A DNA stretch of 51,931 nt, from the NCBI RefSeq assembly GCF_000757725.1, contig NZ_JJMU01000006.1, positions 1 to 51,931 of the forward strand, written 5' to 3'. The position numbers were made by a program, and so were the translations under genes. The notes below the pieces were generated by a model. That model searched no databases. It saw only the letters and a list, made by a program, of their open reading frames with translations, and was not told where the DNA came from. The stretch comes from Sphingobacterium deserti (GTDB lineage: Bacteria > Bacteroidota > Bacteroidia > Sphingobacteriales > Sphingobacteriaceae). Below are positions 45,213 to 51,931 of the stretch, piece after piece; the stretch's first letter is position 1; each line of letters begins with the position of its first letter.

Positions 45213-45404
45213 TTAGTCTTTATTCAATGGTTCTCCATCCTTTTCTTCCGCCTCATCAAACGGAATATCTTTCATGTAGTTGATGTGTTCCTTCTTCATC
45301 CACACCAGCATAAGCGCCACGAGAAGAAAAAAGACGAGAAAAATCCATAGGGAGGTGATGAGGTAAATCTCGTCACCGTGTAGGTTTGTTATTTGCTTAA
45401 ACAT
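45213..45404 (-). CDS. ccoQ: cbb3 oxidase small subunit, CcoQ-like
   Basis: Small membrane protein of 63 residues with one transmembrane helix (about 15-36, YLITSLWIFLVFFLLVALML) and a charged C-terminal tail rich in Glu, Asp and Lys. Sequence conservation of CcoQ is low, so the call rests on size, topology and its position between ccoNO (15 bp) and ccoP (1 bp). CcoQ stabilises the oxidase complex. Confidence 0.8.
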   Translation of the reverse strand: MFKQITNLHGDEIYLITSLWIFLVFFLLVALMLVWMKKEHINYMKDIPFDEAEEKDGEPLNKD

Positions 45405-45419
45405 AGTCGTTCCTTTCTG

Positions 45420-47558
45420 TTATTGATCTGTTTTCGCTGCTGCATCTTCGGGCACCACAGCTTTTATATCGGTCCCTAAGCGTTGGAGGTAAGCAATCAT
45501 GGCTACAATCTCTCGATCTGAGCGAATCTCCACTTGGTTAGACGCCAGATCCTTTGTGATTCCCGTAGCTTGCTTTTGTAAATCGATGAGTGCCCGATCA
45601 ATCTCGTTGCTGCTATAGGGCACGCCAAGGGAGCGCATAGCGCGCATCTTTGCTTGCAATGTACTGTTATCTAAGGTTTGATCGATCAGCCACGGATAAG
45701 CGGGCATAATGCTCCCTGGCGAGGTAATCGTTGGGTCTAGCAAATGGTCAAAATGCCACTTGTGCGGATACTTACCGCCTACGCGATGCAGATCGGGCCC
45801 GGTCCTTTTGGACCCCCAAAGGAATGGCCTGTCGTACACGAATTCGCCGGCTTTGCTATACTCACCGTAACGGGAAGTTTCGGAACGAAAAGGACGTACC
45901 GTTTGTGAATGGCAGTTGACACATCCTTCGCGGATATACAAGTCACGCCCCTGGAGCTCAAGCGCTGTGTAAGGCTTTACGGCAGCGATCGTCGGAATAT
46001 TGCTGCTTACGGTAAATGTTGGGATCATTTCCACAATCCCACCGATCAAGATGGCAATAAGTGCCAACACCATAAAGAGGATAGGTTTACGCTCTAAGCG
46101 TCTGTGCTGATCGCGTTCAACGGATTTCAAAGGCAGTAAGGCGGGTGCCTCGGCAGGCTCATTAGCCAGCAGGTTTCCTTTTTTAATTGTCTTCACGAGG
46201 TTGTAGGTCATGATAATTGCGCCCGTTAGATACAATGCCCCGCCAACGGCACGCATCATGTGCATTGGGATAATCTCTAAGGTCGTCGCTAAAAAGTTCG
46301 GATATTTCAATACCCCTTCTGGTGTAAACTCCTTCCACATCAGCCCCTGTACCACAGCCGCCCAGTACATAGGTATTGCGTAGAACAAGATTCCCAATGT
46401 CCCGATCCAGAAGTGAACATTCGCTAATTTTTTTGAGTGTAGCGTAGTTTTATAGACGCGCGGGATAAGATAGTATAAGATCGCGAAGGTCATAAATCCA
46501 TTCCAACCCAATGCACCTACGTGCACATGTGCAACAATCCAGTCGGTAAAGTGGGCAATCGCATTAACCTGTTTTAAGGACAGCATAGGCCCTTCAAACG
46601 TAGCCATACCGTAGCTTGTTAGCGCGACCACCATAAACTTGAGCATTGGCTCAGTACGCACCTTGTCCCATGCGCCACGCAGTGTTAGCAAGCCGTTGAT
46701 CATACCGCCCCAGCTCGGCGCGATCAGCATAATTGAAAATACGACACCAAGAGACTGAACCCAGGACGGAAGAGAGGTATACAATAGGTGGTGTGGGCCA
46801 GCCCATATGTAAATAAATATGAGCGACCAAAAATGAAGGATACTTAACTTGTATGAGTAGACTGGACGGTTAGCCATTTTCGGCAGAAAGTAGTACATCA
46901 TGCCTAAATAGGGAGTCGTTAGGAAGAAAGCCACAGCATTGTGACCATACCACCACTGCACCAACGCATCTTGAACACCAGCATATACGTAGAAGCTTTT
47001 CCACATGCTTACAGGTAGCTGCATGGAATTCACAATATGAAGGACGGCAACAGTTACAAACGTGGCGATGTAAAACCAAACTGCAACATACATGTGGCGT
47101 TCTCGACGCTTGATAATCGTACCAAACATATTGATTCCAAATACCACCCAAATCAATGTGATCGCAATATCAATCGGCCACTCCATTTCGGCATATTCAT
47201 GTGATGTAGTAAATCCTAAGGGCAACGTGATAGCCGAAGCCACAATAATGAATTGCCAGCCCCAAAAATGGATCTTGCTTAGCACATCACTAAACATCCT
47301 CGCTTTTAGCACGCGCTGCAAGGAGTAATACACCCCCATAAAAATTCCATTGCCCACAAAGGCGAAAATGACAGCATTTGTATGTACCGGGCGAACCCTT
47401 CCAAACGTACTGTACTGTGTAAGGAAATTCATCTCGGGCCATATCAGCTGACAGGCTACCAACAAGCCAATGGACATGCCTACCAGACCCCAAATAATTG
47501 TGGCAACTGCGAAATCGCGCACAATCCTGTTGTCATAATTAAACTGCTCTAAATGCAT
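45420..47558 (-). CDS. ccoNO: Fused cbb3 oxidase catalytic subunits CcoN-CcoO
   Basis: A 712-residue fusion of the haem-copper catalytic subunit CcoN and the monohaem cytochrome c subunit CcoO. The first about 480 residues carry the 12-helix CcoN part with RPVHTNAVIFAFVGNGIFMG (haem-ligand His about 58), WWYGHNAVAFFLTTPYLGMM (copper-ligand region) and DWIVAHVHVGALGWNGFMTF. The CcoO part (about 490-712) has one anchor helix and the haem motif EGCVNCHSQTVRPFRSE (CVNCH about 546) with a later Met in SIMPAYPWL. The fusion is common in Bacteroidota. An FNR-type box lies about 82 bp upstream. Expression should rise at low oxygen. Confidence 0.95.
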   Translation of the reverse strand: MHLEQFNYDNRIVRDFAVATIIWGLVGMSIGLLVACQLIWPEMNFLTQYSTFGRVRPVHTNAVIFAFVGNGIFMGVYYSLQRVLKARMFSDVLSKIHFWGWQFIIVASAITLPLGFTTSHEYAEMEWPIDIAITLIWVVFGINMFGTIIKRRERHMYVAVWFYIATFVTVAVLHIVNSMQLPVSMWKSFYVYAGVQDALVQWWYGHNAVAFFLTTPYLGMMYYFLPKMANRPVYSYKLSILHFWSLIFIYIWAGPHHLLYTSLPSWVQSLGVVFSIMLIAPSWGGMINGLLTLRGAWDKVRTEPMLKFMVVALTSYGMATFEGPMLSLKQVNAIAHFTDWIVAHVHVGALGWNGFMTFAILYYLIPRVYKTTLHSKKLANVHFWIGTLGILFYAIPMYWAAVVQGLMWKEFTPEGVLKYPNFLATTLEIIPMHMMRAVGGALYLTGAIIMTYNLVKTIKKGNLLANEPAEAPALLPLKSVERDQHRRLERKPILFMVLALIAILIGGIVEMIPTFTVSSNIPTIAAVKPYTALELQGRDLYIREGCVNCHSQTVRPFRSETSRYGEYSKAGEFVYDRPFLWGSKRTGPDLHRVGGKYPHKWHFDHLLDPTITSPGSIMPAYPWLIDQTLDNSTLQAKMRAMRSLGVPYSSNEIDRALIDLQKQATGITKDLASNQVEIRSDREIVAMIAYLQRLGTDIKAVVPEDAAAKTDQ

Positions 47559-47581
47559 ACTTTTGTTATTATTTTCTGCGG

Positions 47582-47589
47582 TAAAAGTA
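47582..47589 (-). promoter_or_regulatory. Putative -7 box of the cbb3 operon
   Basis: On the minus strand this reads TACTTTTA, one base off TAnnTTTG, 24 bases before the ccoNO start. No -33 TTTG is found at the right distance, which would fit an activator-dependent promoter. Confidence 0.4.
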
Positions 47590-47639
47590 GAGCGATTTCA
47601 ATGACATTCTAATGATCGAAACCCGAGAAAAAAGTGACG

Positions 47640-47653
47640 TTGATCACTATCGA
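47640..47653 (-). promoter_or_regulatory. FNR/CRP-type box upstream of the cbb3 operon
   Basis: The plus strand reads TTGAT-CACT-ATCGA, nine of ten bases matching the FNR consensus TTGAT-N4-ATCAA. It is centred about 61 bases upstream of the candidate -7 box, in the range used by CRP/FNR-type activators. This fits oxygen control of cbb3 oxidase, as in other bacteria. Confidence 0.6.
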
Positions 47654-47697
47654 AAAAAGCGGTTACAATAGCTGCTAGTTCGTTATATCGCACAAAA

Positions 47698-47718
47698 AAA
47701 GCCCGCTAAACGGGCTTT
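47698..47718 (-). terminator. Terminator after the lytic transglycosylase gene
   Basis: AAAGCCCG / CGGGCTTT 8-bp stem with a 5-nt loop. On the minus strand a run of seven T follows. It ends the transglycosylase transcript 23 bases after its stop and also isolates the cbb3 promoter. Confidence 0.9.
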
Positions 47719-47740
47719 CTTATACGTATATGTTCACCTC

Positions 47741-48547
47741 TTATAGGAGGTTTTGTTCATTCACACTTTGATATTTATCGTCTAATTTAGCATAGCGCTT
47801 ATAGCCATGCTTATTAGGATTTTCAATAACCTGTTTTACGGACGCCAACTTATAAATATAAGAGCCAGTTTCCTGATTAAGGCGGAGTTTGTAATAGTCG
47901 GTAGTTCCCTGCCTCCGGATCGCTGCCTTTAAGCTACCACCGCCGACATTATACGCCGCGGCAACTAACGTCCAGTCTTCAAACTCTTTGTAAAGGCTTT
48001 TTAGATACTTCGCGGCTGCGTGCGTAGATTTGATGAGGTCTTTGCGTTCATCATATTTACCACCCACCTTAAGGCCGTAGAGACGAGCTGTAGCGGGCAT
48101 AAACTGCCAGTAGCCCCCAGCTCCACGGTGCGAGGTTATCTGCGGGTTCATATCACTTTCAATAAGTGGTACATATTTAAAATCTTCGGGAATGCCATAA
48201 GATTTCAAGATAGATGCTATTTTGGGAAGGTGTTTTGCTGCTTTGGCATGCATCTCATAGGATTGCTGTTTACGGTATGAAAAGGTTGCGAGATACCTTT
48301 CAAATTTCGTCTCTACCGTGTGCTTGTGCAGCGGAAGCTGCTTATTTGCAAATCGAATCGAATTGTAATAAGCCTTTTTCTGTTTCTCCGGCGTCATCGC
48401 GGCCGCCTTTTTCTTTTTCTCTACTTGCTCCAAAAGAGCCTTTCGAATAGGGTCCTTCTTAGAGGAGGAGTTTGCGCTTGTATATAGCTTCGACAGCAAC
48501 ATGACTGATAAAACTATAGATGAACATAGTACCTTTTTTTTAATCAT
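47741..48547 (-). CDS. Lytic murein transglycosylase (SLT/MltD-like)
   Basis: Exported peptidoglycan-cleaving enzyme of 268 residues. The N-terminus (MIKKKVLCSSIVLSVMLLSK...) is a signal peptide or anchor. A Lys-rich helical stretch (about 28-65) precedes the SLT domain (about 100-240): ESDMNPQITSHRGAGGYWQF with the catalytic Glu, MPATARLYGLKVGGKYDERKD, then VAAAYNVGGGSLKAAIRRQG, the classic GLT motif series. No LysM domains are seen. It probably acts in cell-wall turnover. It has its own promoter at 48640-48671 and terminator, and is not part of the cbb3 operon. Confidence 0.92.
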   Translation of the reverse strand: MIKKKVLCSSIVLSVMLLSKLYTSANSSSKKDPIRKALLEQVEKKKKAAAMTPEKQKKAYYNSIRFANKQLPLHKHTVETKFERYLATFSYRKQQSYEMHAKAAKHLPKIASILKSYGIPEDFKYVPLIESDMNPQITSHRGAGGYWQFMPATARLYGLKVGGKYDERKDLIKSTHAAAKYLKSLYKEFEDWTLVAAAYNVGGGSLKAAIRRQGTTDYYKLRLNQETGSYIYKLASVKQVIENPNKHGYKRYAKLDDKYQSVNEQNLL

Positions 48548-48639
48548 TCAATCCCTTACTGCTACCTATCCACGAATCAAGTTGACGGTTAAGAAAACCT
48601 AACATCGATCAAAAATAGCTTGGTTTATTTTTCAGCCGA

Positions 48640-48671
48640 CAAATATACAAAGCATTTCCTAAGGTTCCAAA
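48640..48671 (-). promoter_or_regulatory. Promoter of the lytic transglycosylase gene
   Basis: On the minus strand TTTG (48671-48668), a 20-base spacer and TATATTTG (48647-48640) match the Bacteroidota consensus TTTG-N19-21-TAnnTTTG perfectly. It is the best promoter match I found in the window and lies about 92 bases before the start codon, implying a leader of about 85 bases. Confidence 0.75.
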
Positions 48672-48755
48672 CCAACGCGGCGCCCCCTTAGCGTGACTTT
48701 TCTCAAAATCTTTACTTCCGGATGTTTAAACGGTGATTACAGAACTCAACTTTTT

Positions 48756-48786
48756 TTCGATCATTCAAATAAAAACACTAACTTTG
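48756..48786 (+). promoter_or_regulatory. Promoter of the rluB-type gene
   Basis: TTCG at 48756-48759, a 19-base spacer and TAACTTTG at 48779-48786 resemble the phylum promoter; the -7 box is an exact match and the -33 has one mismatch. It lies 20 bases before the start codon at 48807. Confidence 0.55.
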
Positions 48787-48806
48787 TAACCTAATTCCAG
48801 AAAAAT

Positions 48807-50204
48807 ATGCCATTCAATAGCAAAAGGAACAGTCGTGATGACAACTCCAAAAAAGGTAGAAGTGACGAAAGAAGCTTCGGATCTAAGAGTGGTCGCAATC
48901 AACAATCTTCATCAAAAAGCGGATCAGGTAAAACTGGTTTCGATCGGACAGAAAGAAAACCGTCGGATAAGCCATTCAACAAATTTGATAAAAGAGAAAA
49001 GCGCGACGACGAACGTCCTTACAATAAATTTGATAAGGGAGAACGGAAAAGCGCTGATCGCCCTTTTAACAAGTTTGACAAGGGTGAAAGACGAGACAAC
49101 GATCGTCCTTTCAATAAGTATGAAAAGAAGGACGCTGGTCGCCCCTTTAACAAATTTGATAAAGGAGAAAGACGAGACGGTGATCGTCCTTTCAACAAGT
49201 TTGAAAAGAAGGACACAGACCGTGGGTTCAATAAATTTGATAAAGGAGAAAGACGAGACAATGACCGTCCTTTCAACAAGTTTGAGAAAAAAGACAGACG
49301 AAACGACGGCGATAAAGGTGAACGTTATCCAGAGCGCGAAAAACGCGATCGGAAATTTAGCAACGATACGCGAGGCTTCGACAGATCGAAACGTCCGTTT
49401 AAAAGATTTGACGATAACGAAGAGAATAGCGAAATAAAGACATTTCATCCTCGAAAAAAAATCGCGACAGCTGAACCTAAGGATGATGGCTTAATCCGTT
49501 TAAATCGCTACATCTCTAACGCAGGTATCTGTTCACGGCGGAAGGCTGATGAACTGATCACTTCAGGAGTGGTATCCGTAAACGGAGAAGTGGTGACCGA
49601 GTTAGGCACTAAGGTTGATCCAGCAATTGACGAGATAAGATATAATAACGAGCGTTTAAAACGTGAGAAAATGGTTTACGTGCTTTTAAATAAGCCTAAG
49701 GATTACATCACGACTACGGACGATCCACAAGAACGCCGCACGGTGATGCATCTGGTCGCAAAAGCAACGAAAGAACGAATCTACCCCGTAGGACGTTTGG
49801 ATCGAAATACGACTGGTTTACTCCTATTGACAAATGATGGTAATTTAGCTGAGAAGTTATCGCACCCGCGCAATAATGTGAGTAAGATTTATAACGTCGA
49901 ACTAAACAAAAACCTTACGCAAGGTGACTTTAATAAGATCCAGTTCGGCATCGAATTAGAAGATGGTCTTATAAAACCAGACGACTTAAGCTACGTGCAG
50001 GGAGGCAGCAAACGTGAAATCGGTATTCAGATACATTCTGGTAAAAACCGTGTCGTACGTCGTATCTTCGAATCGTTAGGCTATGATGTAGTTAAGCTTG
50101 ACCGAGTGGTTTATGCCAACTTAACGAAAAAAGATTTACCTCGTGGAAGATGGAGATATTTGGAAGAACGAGAGCTCGTCCAACTAAAACATTTAATTAA
50201 GTAA
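48807..50204 (+). CDS. rluB: 23S rRNA pseudouridine synthase, RluB-type, with repetitive N-terminal tail
   Basis: RNA-modifying enzyme of 465 residues. Residues 1-220 are a highly charged, probably disordered tail rich in Lys, Arg, Asp, Asn and Phe, including about eight copies of a 12-15-residue unit with core RPFNKFDKGERRD (about 55-168). Residues about 229-275 form the S4 RNA-binding domain (LIRLNRYISNAGICSRRKAD). The catalytic domain follows, with Asp332 in VGRLDRNTTGLLLLTNDG and a late GKNRVVRRIFESLGYDV motif. RluB modifies 23S rRNA near helix 80 in E. coli; RluE/RluF-like specificity cannot be excluded. The tail may bind RNA. A terminator follows at 50210. Confidence 0.92.
   Translation: MPFNSKRNSRDDNSKKGRSDERSFGSKSGRNQQSSSKSGSGKTGFDRTERKPSDKPFNKFDKREKRDDERPYNKFDKGERKSADRPFNKFDKGERRDNDRPFNKYEKKDAGRPFNKFDKGERRDGDRPFNKFEKKDTDRGFNKFDKGERRDNDRPFNKFEKKDRRNDGDKGERYPEREKRDRKFSNDTRGFDRSKRPFKRFDDNEENSEIKTFHPRKKIATAEPKDDGLIRLNRYISNAGICSRRKADELITSGVVSVNGEVVTELGTKVDPAIDEIRYNNERLKREKMVYVLLNKPKDYITTTDDPQERRTVMHLVAKATKERIYPVGRLDRNTTGLLLLTNDGNLAEKLSHPRNNVSKIYNVELNKNLTQGDFNKIQFGIELEDGLIKPDDLSYVQGGSKREIGIQIHSGKNRVVRRIFESLGYDVVKLDRVVYANLTKKDLPRGRWRYLEERELVQLKHLIK
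48969..49310 (+). repeat. In-frame coding repeats in the rluB-type gene
   Basis: About eight imperfect in-frame units of 36-45 bp encode [K/R]P[F/Y]NK[F/Y][D/E]K followed by GERRDxD or KDxx. The short units end KKDxx and alternate with the longer GERRD units. DNA similarity between neighbouring units is high, which suggests expansion by slippage or recombination. Confidence 0.85.
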
Positions 50205-50209
50205 TATAC

Positions 50210-50235
50210 AAGGCGCTGCAATAGCGCCTTTTTTT
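50210..50235 (+). terminator. Terminator after the rluB-type gene
   Basis: AAGGCGCT / AGCGCCTT 8-bp stem with a GCAAT loop, followed by a run of T (TTTTTC). It lies 5 bases after the stop codon. Confidence 0.9.
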
Positions 50236-50275
50236 CTAACCTGAAGTTTTTGTATTTTAGCAAAAATTGCAAAAA

Positions 50276-50740
50276 ATGACAGATCCAAAAACACTGACTT
50301 CCGTAGCTGAGTTTCATAAAACATTTCAACATCCCATTTTGGAGGAACCTACCATTCCTGATGAAGGACGTTGCCAGCTGCGCGTTGCATTAATCGCTGA
50401 AGAGCTAAAGGAATTACAAGAGGCCATCGAAAACAAAGACATCGTGGAGATTGCTGATGCCTTATGCGATATCCAATACGTGCTATCTGGGGCGGTACTC
50501 GAATTTGGTCTAAAAGACAAATTCAGCACCTTATTTGAAGAGGTGCAACGCTCCAACATGAGTAAGGCATGTAAAAATGAAGAGGAAGCTATCGCCACCC
50601 AAGCTCACTACCAAAAAAAAGGTGTAAATTCCTTTTACAAGGAAGTAGACGGGTTATTTTTAGTGTTTAGGGAAGGTGATAACAAGACATTAAAATCTGT
50701 AAACTATTCCCCTGCTGATTTAAAATCCATTCTAAAATAA
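50276..50740 (+). CDS. MazG-like nucleoside triphosphate pyrophosphohydrolase
   Basis: All-alpha NTP pyrophosphohydrolase of 154 residues from the ATG at 50276 (an in-frame TTG at 50267 is less likely). The metal-binding pattern EExxE...ExxD is visible as LIAEELKELQEAIENKD and IVEIADALCDIQYVLSGAVL (about 37-70), close to the DR2231/PRA-PH-like group. Such enzymes remove pyrophosphate from NTPs or dUTP, cleaning the nucleotide pool; substrate is uncertain. The C-terminal half is mixed and not characteristic. It is a single gene, ended by a strong hairpin. Confidence 0.85.
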   Translation: MTDPKTLTSVAEFHKTFQHPILEEPTIPDEGRCQLRVALIAEELKELQEAIENKDIVEIADALCDIQYVLSGAVLEFGLKDKFSTLFEEVQRSNMSKACKNEEEAIATQAHYQKKGVNSFYKEVDGLFLVFREGDNKTLKSVNYSPADLKSILK

Positions 50741-50772
50741 AAAGCGAGAGGAGTTTGTCTCCTCTCGCTTTT
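50740..50772. terminator. Bidirectional terminator between convergent genes
   Basis: A perfect 14-bp stem, AAAAGCGAGAGGAG / CTCCTCTCGCTTTT, with a TTTGT loop and A/T flanks on both sides. It starts at the last base of the pyrophosphohydrolase stop and ends 6 bases before the stop of the radical SAM gene. Confidence 0.9.
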
Positions 50773-50777
50773 TTATA

Positions 50778-51725
50778 CTATGCTACATATAGGCTTCCTT
50801 GCTTCACTCCTCGTGCCTCCAGACCCTTGTCGATATGTGTCTGAATTTTCGATTTAGGATAACCCCAATTCGGTGCTATCAAAAGTTCTTTATCCGCAAT
50901 ACCAAAAACGCGTTGAATGACGATATCCGGCCTCAGCAATGGGATAAACCTCGCCAAGAAATCGGTATACTCATCAATCGTAAATAGCTTAAACGGTTCC
51001 CGTTTATACTTTACACCCATGATCGATCCTTCTACAATATGTAAATGGTGTAATTTCACAAATTTTATTTCTGGATGTTTATTGATCTCGTGGGCATACT
51101 CCAACATCATTTCTTCAGATTCCCAAGGAAAGCCGAAGATGGTATGTACACAAAGTTCCAGTTTCGTATTCTTCAGCATGTTCATCGCTGAAAGAAATTC
51201 ATCATGGGAACAACCTCTATTAATTCGCTCCAAGGTATCGTTGTAGATTGATTCCATACCCATCTCAAGATCGACATCAAGCCGATCGGTGTACGATTCC
51301 AACAAAGCAATTTTCTCAAAATCAAGGCAGTCAGGACGTGTGCCCACAGAAAGGCCTAATGTATTTTCCGGGTCTATGCTTAACGCTTCATCATACATCA
51401 TTTTTAGCAAATGCGTAGGAGCGTATGTATTGGTGTTGGGCTGAAAATAAATAATAAATTTTTCCGCTCCATAGGAGTTTCTTGCACGTTCTATCCCATT
51501 TTCAACTTGCTCCCGAATGGAGGGAATCTTTCTTGCCGTATCCGGCGTAAAAGAATCTACATTGCAATACGTACAACCACCATAGCCCTTGCTACCATCG
51601 CGATTCGGACATGTAAAATTTCCATCTACTATAACTTTAAATACGCGCTGCCCATCATACTTTTCTTTCAAATAAGCGCCGTAATGGTTGTATGGCTTTA
51701 CGCCACTATCTAATAATGTACCCAT
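50778..51725 (-). CDS. TIGR01212-type radical SAM protein (YhcC-like)
   Basis: Radical SAM iron-sulfur protein of 315 residues. The cluster-binding Cys are in the TIGR01212 arrangement CPNRDGSKGYGGCTYC (C-x11-C-x2-C, about 39-54), not the common CxxxCxxC spacing. Further family segments are FIIYFQPNTNTYAP, LGLSVGTRPDCLDFEKI, RLDVDLEMGMESIYNDT and HTIFGFPWESEEMMLEYA. The E. coli homologue is YhcC, whose exact substrate is not settled; a tRNA- or protein-modification role is possible. It is a single gene. Confidence 0.93.
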   Translation of the reverse strand: MGTLLDSGVKPYNHYGAYLKEKYDGQRVFKVIVDGNFTCPNRDGSKGYGGCTYCNVDSFTPDTARKIPSIREQVENGIERARNSYGAEKFIIYFQPNTNTYAPTHLLKMMYDEALSIDPENTLGLSVGTRPDCLDFEKIALLESYTDRLDVDLEMGMESIYNDTLERINRGCSHDEFLSAMNMLKNTKLELCVHTIFGFPWESEEMMLEYAHEINKHPEIKFVKLHHLHIVEGSIMGVKYKREPFKLFTIDEYTDFLARFIPLLRPDIVIQRVFGIADKELLIAPNWGYPKSKIQTHIDKGLEARGVKQGSLYVA

Positions 51726-51732
51726 TGCATTG

Positions 51733-51740
51733 CAAAGATA
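51733..51740 (-). promoter_or_regulatory. -7 box very close to the radical SAM start codon
   Basis: On the minus strand this reads TATCTTTG, an exact TAnnTTTG match, only 7 bases before the ATG at 51725. If used, the mRNA would be leaderless or nearly so. No clear -33 TTTG is seen. Confidence 0.35.
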
Positions 51741-51931
51741 CCTAATTAAATGGGAATGCGTAATGAGATTAGATTTTAGTAGTTAGTACTTAGTATATAG
51801 AATTGCGTAATGCGTATAGCGTAGTGAGATGTTAAACCTTTCTTTGCTTTATTGCTTCCTACCAATTTTAACCGAAATGTCGCCTCGAAAGCTTTGCAAT
51901 ATGTAGACATTTGCCATTGCACAAACCTCCT

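Noticed and set aside
48924..49448. Open frame of 174 codons antisense to the rluB-type repeat region
   Set aside because: It is produced by the repetitive codons on the other strand and has no initiation signals.
1..51931. Mobile element, prophage, CRISPR or defence island
   Set aside because: No transposase, integrase, cas gene, repeat-spacer array or terminal inverted repeats seen; gene content is core metabolism, envelope and respiration.

Overview
The window is a gene-dense, AT-leaning chromosomal segment from a member of the Bacteroidota, most likely family Sphingobacteriaceae (Sphingobacterium/Pedobacter-like). The evidence is a fused ccoN-ccoO oxidase gene, TAnnTTTG-type -7 promoter boxes, few Shine-Dalgarno sequences, MG2/plug-domain surface proteins, a RemB-like outer-membrane protein and a DUF3467 protein. 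It looks like ordinary core chromosome. I see no prophage, insertion sequence, CRISPR array or integrated element. There is one tRNA gene (Asn).

Layout. 1-7.7 kb: DUF3467 protein, M42 aminopeptidase, lgt, a Bcr/CflA drug exporter, aroQ, a large outer-membrane barrel protein and a GH125 alpha-mannosidase. 7.8-12.8 kb: tRNA-Asn, mgtE, a 626-bp spacer with possible gene remnants, then a 935-residue protein that seems to join a zinc-peptidase domain, a beta-propeller and an outer-membrane barrel. 12.9-19.1 kb: pgk, sppA, folK with an overlapping orphan Hpt gene, pssA and rho. 19.7-28.3 kb: two BadF-type sugar kinases, a metallo-hydrolase with a YbaB protein, a protein resembling half of a metal-chelate-binding protein, a low-complexity Bacteroidota protein, tdk, glutathione peroxidase, an M61 peptidase with PDZ domain and a small outer-membrane protein. 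28.5-35.7 kb: long-chain acyl-CoA synthetase with a YihY/BrkB membrane protein, an MG2/plug protein and cardiolipin synthase.

35.8-41.7 kb is a complete tripartite RND efflux operon (lipoprotein adaptor, inner-membrane pump, outer-membrane channel). A perfect inverted repeat lies just after its likely promoter. 41.8-47.6 kb is a cbb3-type cytochrome oxidase operon on the minus strand (ccoNO-Q-P-G-H plus a SafE-like metal transporter), preceded by a near-consensus FNR/CRP-type box. It serves respiration at low oxygen. The oxidase is simplified: CcoN and CcoO are one chain and CcoP shows only one haem-binding motif. 47.7-51.9 kb: a lytic transglycosylase, an RluB-type pseudouridine synthase with a repetitive charged N-terminal tail, a MazG-like pyrophosphohydrolase and a TIGR01212-type radical SAM protein.

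I did not find a clear multi-gene system of unknown type. The best leads are the peptidase-propeller-barrel protein (10003-12810), the half-size binding-protein homologue (21944-22441), the one-haem CcoP, the RluB repeat tail and the orphan Hpt gene tied to folK. Most gene ends carry clear hairpin terminators, listed individually.
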